A DNA stretch of 64,000 nt from Mucilaginibacter sp. L294 (GCF_001636615.1 NZ_LGEK01000007.1:26044-90043), one strand, 5' to 3'; shown: positions 51,403-60,742, counted from the first letter of the stretch. A program made the numbers and translations. The notes: generated by a model not told the origin, from the letters alone.

Positions 51403-52194
51403 ATGCTTAAGACCGAACAAAAAATACATTACGCTTTGCGCATAGCTGTGGCTATGTGTTTTATAGGGCATGGTACATTTGGTATCATTACAAAACAAAT
51501 ATGGTGTAATTATTTCGCCGTGTTTGGCATGGGTACAGATACAGCTTATACCCTAATGCCGTGGGTTGGTGTGGTTGATATTTTAATGGGTATTACCATG
51601 CTTGTTTACCCTATACGTGCCATTGCCTTGTGGCTGGTAATGTGGGGTGCCGTAACAGCATTTTTGCGCCCTGCATCGGGCGAGCCATTTGCCGAGTTTA
51701 TTGAGCGTGCGGGTAACTTTGGTGCCCCGCTTGCTTTGCTTATCCTTTCGGGTGGGGTTAAAAGCTTCAGGCAGTTGTTTGTTCGGATTGACCCTAATGC
51801 AGCAGTTGATGCCAAAACCATAAAAAATGTATTTACCTGTTTAAGGGTAGTAGGTTTTTTACTGTTGATGGGGCATGGCTGGTTAAATCTCATTCAAAAG
51901 AAAGGTTTGCTCAGTCAGTACGCATCATTAGGGTTTGCAAATCCCGCTAAGGTTGCCCAGTTTATCGGCATTTTTGAAATCGCTGCCGCGTTGGTTGTAT
52001 TGATAAAACCAATCCGCGGTATATTGCTCTTATTCATCATCTGGAAAATAACCAGCGAATTGCTTTATCCGCATTATGAAGTGTTTGAGTGGATAGAGCG
52101 CGGCGGAAGTTATGGCACCTTGATAGCATTATGGTTTGCCACAAAACAAGTATCCTCAAATCTCACTATAAAGTCGTTACAAAAAGCACATTAA
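51403..52194 (+). CDS. DoxX-like membrane protein with internal duplication
   Basis: A 263-residue inner-membrane protein with about eight TM segments, starting at ATG 51403 after an AAGAGAGAGA ribosome site; the longer frame overlaps the haloperoxidase gene. The halves repeat: GHG in helix 1 (FIGHGTFG and LLMGHGWLN), then a loop, and FAEFIERAGNFGAPLALLIL matches VFEWIERGGSYGTLIALWF. DoxX-like proteins occur with thiosulfate or quinone oxidation and oxidative stress proteins. Thirteen bp separate it from the haloperoxidase stop, so they share an operon. Confidence 0.75.
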   Translation: MLKTEQKIHYALRIAVAMCFIGHGTFGIITKQIWCNYFAVFGMGTDTAYTLMPWVGVVDILMGITMLVYPIRAIALWLVMWGAVTAFLRPASGEPFAEFIERAGNFGAPLALLILSGGVKSFRQLFVRIDPNAAVDAKTIKNVFTCLRVVGFLLLMGHGWLNLIQKKGLLSQYASLGFANPAKVAQFIGIFEIAAALVVLIKPIRGILLLFIIWKITSELLYPHYEVFEWIERGGSYGTLIALWFATKQVSSNLTIKSLQKAH

Positions 52195-52291
52195 TTAGAA
52201 GGACTTTCAACCAATTATAAACCTTTATTACAGATACAGCTAATCAACAGGGTTAGCTGTATTTAAACCTTTATTATAATAAATAATCAAC

Positions 52292-53392
52292 ATGAAATTT
52301 ACTTACAAATTCCTTATCGGGATTGCTATATACGTACTTTTTAATAACACAACAGTTAATGCGCAAGGCTGTGTAGCTATACGCAGCACGGGCGGTTTAT
52401 GCGCTATGGACGAACACCCTGACAGCACCACCAATAACGGCGCATGGCTTTTTAATGCCAATAGCAGGTACTACCGTTCATACAAGCACTTTGTAGGCAA
52501 GCAAGAGCAAAAACAACGCATCGCATTAGGTACAAACGTTATCAATCATTCCTTCGCGCAGGATTTTACGCTTACCCGCATCTTCAATAACCGCTGGTCG
52601 TTTGCGGTAGATGTACCTGTACTTAATAACACTCGTTCATCATTATATGAGCATGGCGGTAAAGAGAGGCACGAAACCCGTTCATTCGGCATAGGCGATG
52701 TAAGCGTTAAAGTGTACGCATGGTTGTTAAACCCTACCAAAGCCCGCAAAGGGAACATACAGGCGGGCTTAGGTTTAAAATTGCCTACAGGCAGCTACAA
52801 CTACCAGGATTATTTCCAGAATACCGGCCCGGGCGGCACAAAATTATTAGGCCCCGTAGATCAGTCTATCCAATTGGGCGATGGTGGTACAGGCATTATT
52901 ACAGAGCTGAACGGTTACTACAACTTTTCGCACAATTTTGGTCTGTATGGTACATTTTACTACATGATAAGCCCGCGCGAGCAAAACGGCGTATCATCAG
53001 CGCGCGGTGGCGTGGCGTCTGCCAAAGCCATTGCAAATGGCAGCGATATCATGAGCGTTCCCGATCAGTTTATGATAAGGGTTGGCGCCAATTATGGTGT
53101 AGGTAAATTCAACTTCTCGGCGGGCGTGCGCGAAGAGTGCCTGCCTGCAAAAGACCTGGTAGGCGGCAACAATGGTTTCCGCAGGCCGGGTTATATTATC
53201 TCGGCCGAGCCGGGCATAACTTACAGATTAAAAAGGTTCTCTGTTTATACCTATGTGCCGATCGCCATGGTGCGCGATCGTATCCAGAGCGTGCCTGATA
53301 AGTTAAGCACACAACAAACAGGTGTTTATACACAAGGCGATGCTGCATTTGCGGATTATGCCGTAAACGTAGGCGTGTCGTTTAAGCTTTAA
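52292..53392 (+). CDS. Outer-membrane beta-barrel protein (barrel B)
   Basis: A 366-residue protein with a signal peptide (MKFTYKFLIGIAIYVLFNNTTVNAQ). It has a strand-rich barrel with conserved spans FSHNFGLYGTFYYMISP, GYIISAEPGITYRLKRFSVYTYVPIAM and ends YAVNVGVSFKL, a typical C-terminal beta-signal ending in hydrophobic Leu. The N-terminal part carries two Cys (GCVAIRSTGGLCAMDE), perhaps a disulfide. It is the last gene of the cluster and is followed by a terminator. Confidence 0.8.
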   Translation: MKFTYKFLIGIAIYVLFNNTTVNAQGCVAIRSTGGLCAMDEHPDSTTNNGAWLFNANSRYYRSYKHFVGKQEQKQRIALGTNVINHSFAQDFTLTRIFNNRWSFAVDVPVLNNTRSSLYEHGGKERHETRSFGIGDVSVKVYAWLLNPTKARKGNIQAGLGLKLPTGSYNYQDYFQNTGPGGTKLLGPVDQSIQLGDGGTGIITELNGYYNFSHNFGLYGTFYYMISPREQNGVSSARGGVASAKAIANGSDIMSVPDQFMIRVGANYGVGKFNFSAGVREECLPAKDLVGGNNGFRRPGYIISAEPGITYRLKRFSVYTYVPIAMVRDRIQSVPDKLSTQQTGVYTQGDAAFADYAVNVGVSFKL

Positions 53393-53413
53393 TATATAAT
53401 GGTTATGTAAGTG

Positions 53414-53441
53414 AAGGTCGGGGTGGTTCCCGGCCTTTTTT
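53414..53441 (+). terminator. Intrinsic terminator of the haloperoxidase cluster
   Basis: GGTCGGG (53416-53422) pairs with CCCGGCC (53429-53435, one G-U) around a 6-base loop and is followed by a T run. It lies 24 bp after barrel B. Confidence 0.85.
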
Positions 53442-53454
53442 GTTAATTTATTTT

Positions 53455-53574
53455 TTAACCACAGTGGTAACGGAGTTTTCACAGAGGGGTTGCATAGAAT
53501 TTTGATAATAATATTAAAACTAAGAACCATAACTTTACTTTGTGTTCTCTGCGTCTTTTCCTCTTTGGTTTAAA
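53455..53574. repeat. Degenerate CACAGAG-family repeat copy
   Basis: AACCACAGTGG at 53457 and TTCACAGAGG at about 53478, with TTTGTGTTCTCTGCG and CCTCTTTGGTTTAAATC on the right, follow the order of the array at 46.3 kb but with many changes. It is an old copy placed after the cluster terminator. Confidence 0.7.
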
Positions 53575-53619
53575 TCACAACCTTTATCATTATTTCATAA
53601 TAAATAATAGTTTTACAAA

Positions 53620-54084
53620 ATGAACTCAGCCGAACAAAATTTCAAAGACCTGGGCTTAAGCCTGCCCCCGGCACCAAAACCGCTTGGTGTTTACAAACCT
53701 TGTTTAATTGATGGCAAATACCTTTACCTATCCGGCCACGGTACCGTGCAGGATGATGGTAGTCTTATTATTGGTCGCATTGGCGATACCATTAACATGG
53801 AAGATGGCAAACTTGCCGCAAGGCAGGTTGGTTTAGCTATGCTGGCCACCATCAAAGCCAATTTAGGTAGTCTTGATAGGGTTAAACGTGTTATAAAAGT
53901 ATTGGGTATGGTAAACTGCACGCCCGATTTTGAAAAACACCCTTACATAATCAACGGCGCCAGCGAACTGTTTGCCAAGGTTTGGGGCGAGGAGAACGGC
54001 ATTGGCGTACGCAGTGCGGTAGGCATGGGCTCGTTACCCGATAATATTCCTGTTGAGATAGAAGCCTTATTTGAACTGGTATAA
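53620..54084 (+). CDS. RidA-family protein (imine deaminase-like)
   Basis: A 154-residue YjgF/YER057c/UK114 protein. YLYLSGHGTVQDDGSLI holds the start of the fold; GVRSAVGMGSLPDNIPVEIEALFELV carries the conserved Arg and the Glu of the active site. RidA proteins hydrolyse reactive 2-imino acids to keto acids and protect PLP enzymes. It is 5 bp upstream of a PLP-dependent D-threonine aldolase, so an imine leaving that reaction is the likely substrate; this is an inference. It is cytoplasmic. Confidence 0.88.
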   Translation: MNSAEQNFKDLGLSLPPAPKPLGVYKPCLIDGKYLYLSGHGTVQDDGSLIIGRIGDTINMEDGKLAARQVGLAMLATIKANLGSLDRVKRVIKVLGMVNCTPDFEKHPYIINGASELFAKVWGEENGIGVRSAVGMGSLPDNIPVEIEALFELV

Positions 54085-54089
54085 GCAAC

Positions 54090-55202
54090 ATGGAAGCAAC
54101 TGAGTGGTACACCATTAATAATGTTGACGAGCTGGATACGCCTGCGTTGGTTGTATATCCCGACAGGGTAAAATATAACATCAACCTGGTTAAAACAATG
54201 ATCGATGATGTATCGCGCCTGCGCCCGCATGTAAAAACACACAAAAGCATTGATGTTACCCATTTAATGCTGAACGCGGGTGTCACAAAATTTAAGTGTG
54301 CCACTATTGCCGAGGCAGAAATGCTGGGCATGGCCGCGGCGCCGGATGTGCTTTTAGCTTATCAGCCTACAGGGCCAAAGCTTAAACGTTTTGTGCAATT
54401 GATAAAAGCATATCCACAAACAAAGTTTTCGTGCCTGTTAGATAATGAAACAATAGCTAAGGCAATATCTGCCGAAGCTGTACAAAATAATATTACTATC
54501 CCTGTTTATATCGATCTTAACATTGGTATGAACCGTACTGGTATTTTACCTGCAGATGCCTTACAACTCTATGTAAACTGTTTATCATTACCGGCAATAA
54601 ACATGATAGGCCTGCATGCTTATGACGGCCATATCCATGACAGCGATTATACTGTACGCCAAAAGCGTTCGGAAGAAAGCATGGCGCCTGTTTTTAAATT
54701 GATAGATGACATTACTGCAAGAGGTTACCCTAAACCCATAATTATTGCAGGTGGTTCGCCAACGTATCCAATAATTGCTAAAAGGGCGGGCCTGGAATGC
54801 AGCCCAGGTACATTTGTTTATTGGGATAAGGGATATCAAACGGCATATCCCGAGCAGCCATTTTTAACCGCGGCACTTATTGTAGCAAGGGTGCTTTCAT
54901 TACCCGAGGAGGGTAAGATCTGCATCGATCTAGGTCATAAGTCAGTATCAGCAGAGAACGAATTGGCTAAAAGAGTACACTTTTTAAATGCACCCGAACT
55001 AAAGTTTGTTAGCCATAGCGAAGAACATTTAGTAGCCGATGCGGGTAAAGATCATAACTATAAAGTAGGCGATATTTTATATGGTTTACCATACCATATT
55101 TGTCCGTCGGTAGCTTTATATGATCGCGCCATAACTATTGAAAATAAGTTAGTTACGGGTGAATGGAAAACCATCGCAAGGGATAGAAAAATAACAATAT
55201 AG
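54090..55202 (+). CDS. D-threonine aldolase-type fold III PLP enzyme
   Basis: A 370-residue alanine-racemase-fold enzyme. LRPHVKTHKSIDV holds the PLP Lys49 in the RPHxKTHK motif, VYIDLNIGMNRTGILP and GLHAYDGHIHD follow, and the C-terminal HVxD-type VADAGKDHNYKVGDILYGLPYHICP carries the metal-binding pattern of D-threonine aldolase and D-serine dehydratase. It cleaves D-threonine (or a D-beta-hydroxy acid) to glycine and an aldehyde. The neighbours RidA and an M19 dipeptidase point to D-amino-acid salvage. Confidence 0.88.
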   Translation: MEATEWYTINNVDELDTPALVVYPDRVKYNINLVKTMIDDVSRLRPHVKTHKSIDVTHLMLNAGVTKFKCATIAEAEMLGMAAAPDVLLAYQPTGPKLKRFVQLIKAYPQTKFSCLLDNETIAKAISAEAVQNNITIPVYIDLNIGMNRTGILPADALQLYVNCLSLPAINMIGLHAYDGHIHDSDYTVRQKRSEESMAPVFKLIDDITARGYPKPIIIAGGSPTYPIIAKRAGLECSPGTFVYWDKGYQTAYPEQPFLTAALIVARVLSLPEEGKICIDLGHKSVSAENELAKRVHFLNAPELKFVSHSEEHLVADAGKDHNYKVGDILYGLPYHICPSVALYDRAITIENKLVTGEWKTIARDRKITI

Positions 55203-55229
55203 CCATACATCAATTTAACAATATAAAGG

Positions 55230-56300
55230 ATGTTCATTATAGACGCCCATTTAGACCTCAGCATGAACGCGCTGGAATGGAACCGCGACCTAACCCGCCC
55301 GGTTGCCGAGCTTAACCAGCGCGAAGAAGGGTTAACCGATAAACCCGACCGTGCAAAGGCGGTAGTATCCCTGCCCGAATTGCGCAAGGGAAATATTGGT
55401 TTGGTGGTAGCTACACAAATTGGCAGGTATGTGGCTCCGGGAAATACGTTGCCCGGCTGGCACTCGCCTGAGCAGGCATGGGCGCAAACTCAGGGGCAGC
55501 TTGCCTGGTACAAAGCCATGGAAGATGCTGGTGAAATGGTACAGATAAATAATTTAGAAACTCTGGAGGATCATTTAGAGCTTTGGGCTGGTGAAGATCC
55601 ATTCCTACAGAAACCTGTTGGATATATACTAAGCCTTGAAGGCGCCGATTCTATTATAGATGTAGGCTACTTAGAAAGCTCGTATCAAAACGGACTGCGT
55701 GCCCTTGGCCCGGCTCATTACGGCCCCGGAAGGTACGCAAACGGCACTGATGCTACCGGCAAGATGGGCCAGAACGGTTTAGACTTGCTGAAAGAGATGG
55801 AACGCCTTAACATTATCCTTGATGCCACACACCTTTGTGATGATGCCTTTTGGCAGGCTTTGGATAACTTTAACGGCCACGTATGGGCCAGTCATAACAA
55901 TTGCCGCGCATTGGTAAACCATAACCGCCAATACAGCGACGAGATGATAAAAGCCCTTGTTGACCGTGGCGCGGTGATAGGCGCCGCCCTTGATGCCTGG
56001 ATGATGGTACCTAATTGGGTGAGGGGACAGTCAACCCCGCGTCAAATGAATTGCAACCTTGAGGTAATGGTTAATCATATTGACCATATTTGCCAGATAG
56101 CGGGCAGCGCGCTGCATGTAGGGATGGGTACAGATCTGGATGGTGCATTTGGGCGCGAACAATGCCCTTACGATCTGGAAACCATTGCCGATATGCAGAA
56201 AGTGCCGCAACTATTACAAAAACGTGGTTATACCGATGCCGACATCAACAATATGATGCACGGCAACTGGCTGCGTTTTTTGCGTAACGCTTGGAAATAA
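55230..56300 (+). CDS. M19 (renal dipeptidase-like) dipeptidase
   Basis: A 356-residue zinc dipeptidase. The metal ligands appear in MFIIDAHLDLSM (His7, Asp9), SLEGADSI (Glu), ILDATHLCDDAFW (His) and VWASHNNCRALV (His); GMGTDLDGAFG is the C-terminal Asp region. The family cleaves dipeptides, including those with a D-residue at the C terminus, and beta-lactams. No signal peptide is seen, so it is probably cytoplasmic. It lies between D-threonine aldolase and a glucosidase in one run with gaps of 27 and 9 bp. Confidence 0.9.
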   Translation: MFIIDAHLDLSMNALEWNRDLTRPVAELNQREEGLTDKPDRAKAVVSLPELRKGNIGLVVATQIGRYVAPGNTLPGWHSPEQAWAQTQGQLAWYKAMEDAGEMVQINNLETLEDHLELWAGEDPFLQKPVGYILSLEGADSIIDVGYLESSYQNGLRALGPAHYGPGRYANGTDATGKMGQNGLDLLKEMERLNIILDATHLCDDAFWQALDNFNGHVWASHNNCRALVNHNRQYSDEMIKALVDRGAVIGAALDAWMMVPNWVRGQSTPRQMNCNLEVMVNHIDHICQIAGSALHVGMGTDLDGAFGREQCPYDLETIADMQKVPQLLQKRGYTDADINNMMHGNWLRFLRNAWK

Positions 56301-56309
56301 AACATAAAC

Positions 56310-58916
56310 ATGGGTGCAGAGCAGGACAGATTAAAGAATACAGGTTGGAAAAAATGGGGGCCTTATGTTAGCGACAGGCAATGGGGTACCGTACGTGAAG
56401 ATTACAGCGCCGATGGGGATGCCTGGAACTATATTACCCATGATATTGCCCGCAGCAAGGCTTACCGCTGGGGCGAAGAAGGTATAGCAGGTATTTGCGA
56501 CCACGACCAGTTACTTTGCTTTTCTATCGCGTTATGGAATAAAAAAGACACTATCCTCAAAGAACGTTTTTTTGGCCTCAGCAATGCCGAAGGAAACCAC
56601 GGTGAAGATGTGAAGGAACTATATTACTATCTGGATAATACGCCCACACATTCCTATATGAAAATGCTGTACAAATATCCGCAGCAGCAATTCCCATATG
56701 ATCATTTAGTAGTCGAAAGCAAAAAACGCGACCGCACACAGCCCGAATACGAACTGATAGATACCGGCATATTTAATAATGATGAATATTTTGATGTATT
56801 TATAGAATACGCCAAGCAATCAACGGATGATATCCTGATAAAAATAACAGTTCATAACAGGGGCAAAGCAGATGCAAGCTTAAATGTACTGCCAACTATT
56901 TGGTTCCGTAACACATGGGAATGGGGTTATGATGATTACAAACCAGAATTATCGGCTGAAAGTAGTAAGATCAAGGTCGCGCACAAAGAATTAGGCAACC
57001 TTTGGTTAACTACCCAAACTGATGCCCAAGTGCTGTTTTGTGATAACGAAACCAACACCAAACGCTTTAATAATATTGATGATGGCAAATCCTTTTATAA
57101 GGATGGCATCAACGACTATATTGTTAACGGTAATAATACCGTTAACCCTACCAATGCAGGCACCAAGGCGGCCTTTAATCATGATATTACTATCCCGGCA
57201 GGGCAGATGTCTGTTATTCGCTTAAGATTGACTGACAAGGCCGAAAATGCGTTTAATGATTTTGATAATATATTTACATCGCGGCAGCAGGAAGCCGATG
57301 AATTTTACAAAACACTTCGCCCGGCAAACGAGAGTGACGCCAAGGCGCAGATCCAGCGTCAGGCGTATGCGGGGATGCTGTGGAATAAACAATTTTATTA
57401 TTACAACATCCACCAGTGGTTAAATGGCGACCCGGCTGAAACGGCACCGCCAGCCCAGAGACAACATCAGCGTAACAGCAAATGGCAGCATTTTAACAGT
57501 GAAGATATTATCTCCATGCCCGATAAATGGGAGTACCCCTGGTTTGCCGCCTGGGACCTGGCTTTTCATTGTATCCCTTTAGCCGCTGTTGACATGGGTT
57601 TTGCAAAAAGGCAGTTAAACTTGCTGGTTCGCGACTGGTATATGCACCCTAACGGGCAATTACCGGCATATGAATGGGATTTTAGCGATGCCAATCCACC
57701 CGTATTAGCTATGGCCACCTGGAAAATTTACCTGATGGATAAGCAGGCAAACGGAGGGGTAGGCGATGAATTTTTCCTGGAGCGCATTTTTCATAAGCTG
57801 ATGCTTAATTTTACCTGGTGGGTAAACCGTAAGGACGAGGCTGGTAATAACATATTTGAGGGTGGGTTTTTAGGGCTGGATAATATTGGCGTTTTTGACC
57901 GTAACACCCGCTTTGCAAACGGCGCGCATTTAGAGCAGGTTGATGGCACCAGCTGGATGGCTATGTATTCGCTTAACTTACTACGTATAGCTACCGAATT
58001 GGCTACAACAAATAAAGCCTACGCTGATATTGCATCAAAGTTTTTTGAGCACTTTATTTATATATCTGCTGCTATGGCAAGCCTGGGCGAAGGCGGCAAC
58101 AGCGGTTTGTGGGATGAGGTCGACGACTTTTTTTACGACCAGCTACGCATGCCGGACGGCACTGCTGAAAAAATGAAGGTGCGCAGTATTGTGGGCCTTA
58201 TACCTTTGTTTGCTACCGAGGTGCTGGACGAAGCTGATATTGCCGGCAACCCCATCTTTCGCGATAGGATGGACTGGTTTAAAGCCAACCGGCCCGATCT
58301 TGTAGCGCTGGTATCACACTGGGACGAGAAAAGCGCATCGGGCAAACACCTGATAAGCCTGTTGCGTGGCCACCGGATGAAAGGGATCCTGAAATACATG
58401 CTTGATGAGAACGAATTTTTAAGCCCATACGGTATCCGCTCGCTTTCTAAATATCACCTTAACAATCCGTTCAGCGCCAATATTAATGGCACACAGTTCA
58501 GCATAAAGTATACACCTGCCGAAAGCGATAGTAATATGTTTGGGGGCAACAGCAACTGGCGCGGCCCGGTTTGGATGCCAATTAATTACCTGATCATTGA
58601 AAGCCTGAACGATTTTTACCAGTATTACGGCGATGACCTGAAGGTGGAGTGCCCAACAGGTTCTGGCAATATGATGAATCTAAAGGAAGTGGCTAATGAA
58701 ATTTACAGGCGTATCTCAAACCTGTTTTTGCCTGATGAGAACGGCCATAGGCCAATAAACGGCACAAACAAAAAAGTACAGGAGGATCCCAATTTTAATG
58801 ATCACATCCTGTACTATGAATATTTTAACGGCGATACCGGAGAAGGTTTAGGGGCTGCCCATCAAACCGGCTGGACCGGTTTGATAGCCAACTGCCTTTA
58901 TCATTCTTCTTCCTGA
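56310..58916 (+). CDS. Glycoside hydrolase family 63-like glucosidase
   Basis: An 868-residue protein with no signal peptide, so it is probably cytoplasmic. The N-terminal WKKWGPYVSDRQWGTVREDYSADGDAWNYITHD is the hallmark of this glucosidase branch. The C-terminal (alpha/alpha)6 barrel includes KWEYPWFAAWDLAFHCIPLA, then NGQLPAYEWDFSDANPP with acidic candidates and WRGPVWMPINYLI. The likely action is release of glucose from alpha-glucosides such as mannosylglycerate-type or trehalose-type compounds, but this is uncertain. It follows the dipeptidase by 9 bp. Its last 16 bases overlap the convergent DUF4251 gene. Confidence 0.88.
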   Translation: MGAEQDRLKNTGWKKWGPYVSDRQWGTVREDYSADGDAWNYITHDIARSKAYRWGEEGIAGICDHDQLLCFSIALWNKKDTILKERFFGLSNAEGNHGEDVKELYYYLDNTPTHSYMKMLYKYPQQQFPYDHLVVESKKRDRTQPEYELIDTGIFNNDEYFDVFIEYAKQSTDDILIKITVHNRGKADASLNVLPTIWFRNTWEWGYDDYKPELSAESSKIKVAHKELGNLWLTTQTDAQVLFCDNETNTKRFNNIDDGKSFYKDGINDYIVNGNNTVNPTNAGTKAAFNHDITIPAGQMSVIRLRLTDKAENAFNDFDNIFTSRQQEADEFYKTLRPANESDAKAQIQRQAYAGMLWNKQFYYYNIHQWLNGDPAETAPPAQRQHQRNSKWQHFNSEDIISMPDKWEYPWFAAWDLAFHCIPLAAVDMGFAKRQLNLLVRDWYMHPNGQLPAYEWDFSDANPPVLAMATWKIYLMDKQANGGVGDEFFLERIFHKLMLNFTWWVNRKDEAGNNIFEGGFLGLDNIGVFDRNTRFANGAHLEQVDGTSWMAMYSLNLLRIATELATTNKAYADIASKFFEHFIYISAAMASLGEGGNSGLWDEVDDFFYDQLRMPDGTAEKMKVRSIVGLIPLFATEVLDEADIAGNPIFRDRMDWFKANRPDLVALVSHWDEKSASGKHLISLLRGHRMKGILKYMLDENEFLSPYGIRSLSKYHLNNPFSANINGTQFSIKYTPAESDSNMFGGNSNWRGPVWMPINYLIIESLNDFYQYYGDDLKVECPTGSGNMMNLKEVANEIYRRISNLFLPDENGHRPINGTNKKVQEDPNFNDHILYYEYFNGDTGEGLGAAHQTGWTGLIANCLYHSSS

Positions 58917-59419
58917 GCTTTCTTTTCTTTTTCCTGAATTACCCCGGTATAGCTCATACGCTGACGGATATTGCTTATAACCACTAAATTTGCTGTACCG
59001 TCTGCATTAACGCTTAAGGTCAGTTCTCTTTCACTATTGTTATCTCTAGGTTTAATAGATACATACCATTTACCATCGCTTTTTGCAGAAGCGTAGTCAA
59101 AATCTTTTGAAGAAAAATTAATACCATTGCTGGTAGAGCCGGCGGTAGTATAAGTGTTTCCATAATAAGGTAATATTGATCCTATTTTATCAGGGGTAAT
59201 ATCCATATAAAAATACGAGCTTAGAAAAACTGATCCTCCGGCTTGTGGGTAGGCATATTCAGCAACAAACGTGTATTTCTTTGATGAAAGCAGTCCCTGT
59301 ACAGCAGCAGCTTGTACAGAATCTCTTGACATTTTTTTATTTTTCTTTTGCGCGCTGGCTGTTGTAGCTAATACAGGTACTATAAATAGTATAAGCAGAA
59401 ATCCTTTTAAACTTTTCAT
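58901..59419 (-). CDS. DUF4251 exported protein 1
   Basis: A 172-residue protein with a signal peptide (MKSLKGFLLILFIVPVLATTASAQKK). The mature part has KYTFVAEYAYPQAGGSVFLSSYFYMDITPDKIGSILPYYG, then FSSKDFDYASAKSDGKWYVSIKPRD, then LVVISNIRQRMSYTGVI. DUF4251 is a periplasmic Bacteroidota family of unknown function. It is a paralog of the gene at 61055, with the same layout and matching motifs. Its 3' end overlaps the convergent glucosidase by 16 bp. Confidence 0.88.
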   Translation of the reverse strand: MKSLKGFLLILFIVPVLATTASAQKKNKKMSRDSVQAAAVQGLLSSKKYTFVAEYAYPQAGGSVFLSSYFYMDITPDKIGSILPYYGNTYTTAGSTSNGINFSSKDFDYASAKSDGKWYVSIKPRDNNSERELTLSVNADGTANLVVISNIRQRMSYTGVIQEKEKKAQEEE

Positions 59420-59810
59420 GGTGATTTTTTAATATAAATTTAGTGTTATTATTTAAATATTGCAGTATTCCACCCGGCTTATTTACAGGGTTTTAATTTG
59501 ATTTTTTGAAGTGGGATAAATTGTGATACCGAATTGTTATCCGGTTGTTGGTTTGTGTTAATACTCTGGTTTGGTTTTTTCCTGCTTTAAATTTAAATAA
59601 AAATTAAGCATTATAAATACTAAAATTAATTATTTTTCAACTGATGAGGGATATAAGCTAATAAAACCTCAATTAATTATTATTCCGGTTTATTAAATAT
59701 ATAACCCCTCATATTATTGCGGCAATATCAATGCGTGATTTTGACACAATAAATTTCCATCTTTGAAAATATTGATTTAGATTTACTTACCAACTAAACA
59801 CTAAATCAAT
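59420..59810. other. Gene-free AT-rich region
   Basis: No gene, tRNA or strong hairpin was found in this 391-bp stretch between two divergent genes. It presumably holds both promoters. A TTTTGACA at 59739-59746 and a CATCTTTG at 59758-59765 resemble -33 and imperfect -7 elements for the gene at 59811, but their spacing is too short to trust. Confidence 0.5.
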
Positions 59811-60734
59811 ATGAGCTTAAACAGGCGTAAGTTTTTACAAAGCGCGGGTACGCTGGCGCTTAGCAGTGCCGTGCTTTCGGGCAGGGCATCCAATTTCTTA
59901 ATTAAACACCCGGTTGGGGTGCAGCTATTTACATTTTTTAATATTATTGATGATGATGTAAAAGGCACCTTAACAAAAATAGCTGCCGCTGGTTACAGCG
60001 AAATAGAATCGGCCTTTAGTAAAAAAGGCGGTTACTACGGCATGAAACCAAAGGAGTTTAAAGCTATGGCCAGCGATTTGCATTTGTCATGGAAATCGCA
60101 CCATGTACTGGGCGCACCGTTTAAACTGCCAGCGGGTGCTAAAATGCCAACAATGCCCGATGGCAAACCTATGGTTTTACCGGCTATGCTAAACCTGCAG
60201 GATAACATGCAGCAACTGGTTGATGAGGCTGCGGAAGGCGGCGTAAAATACCTGGTATGTGCCAATACACCAACTGGTACCCCAGAGGAATTAAAAGCCT
60301 CTATAGCTGTGTTAAATAAAACAGCAGAAACTGCAACAAAGGCAGGCCTAACCTTCGCTTACCATAACCACGATGCAGAGTTTAAAATACTGAGCGACGG
60401 AACTATACCTTACGACTTGCTATTATCAGAAACAGACCCCAAACTCCTTAAAATGGAGCTCGACCTGGCGTGGGCGGTTAAGGCGGGCAAAAACCCGGTA
60501 GACCTGTTTAAAGCAAACCCGGGGCGTTTCCCGCTGTGGCATTTAAAAGACCTTGATGCCAGCCGCGAAAACATTATGCCCGTAGGTAGCGGCACTATTG
60601 ATTTTAAACCCATATTTGCGGCGGCAGAAACAGCCGGAATGCGCAGCTTTTTTGTAGAGCACGATATGCCGAAAGATGCCTTTGCAAGCATTAATAGTAG
60701 CATAAAGTATATTAATAAGAATTTAAACGTTTAA
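59811..60734 (+). CDS. Tat-exported sugar phosphate isomerase/epimerase-like TIM-barrel protein
   Basis: A 307-residue protein with a twin-arginine signal (LNRRKFLQSAGTLALSSAVLS). The xylose-isomerase-like TIM barrel contains GVQLFTFFNIIDDDVKGTLTKIAAAGYSEIE, LTFAYHNHDAEFK, and LLKMELDLAWAVKAGKNPVDL, with metal-binding candidates Glu, Asp and His, and WHLKDLDA and FFVEHDMPKDAF. Such periplasmic proteins are common in Bacteroidota and work on sugars, but most have unproven substrates. It ends 8 bp before a terminator. Confidence 0.88.
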   Translation: MSLNRRKFLQSAGTLALSSAVLSGRASNFLIKHPVGVQLFTFFNIIDDDVKGTLTKIAAAGYSEIESAFSKKGGYYGMKPKEFKAMASDLHLSWKSHHVLGAPFKLPAGAKMPTMPDGKPMVLPAMLNLQDNMQQLVDEAAEGGVKYLVCANTPTGTPEELKASIAVLNKTAETATKAGLTFAYHNHDAEFKILSDGTIPYDLLLSETDPKLLKMELDLAWAVKAGKNPVDLFKANPGRFPLWHLKDLDASRENIMPVGSGTIDFKPIFAAAETAGMRSFFVEHDMPKDAFASINSSIKYINKNLNV

Positions 60735-60742
60735 GTTTAAAC

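Noticed and set aside
59420..59810. Small RNA or promoter array in the 391-bp AT-rich gap
   Set aside because: Only weak, badly spaced promoter-like boxes and no stable hairpin were seen.
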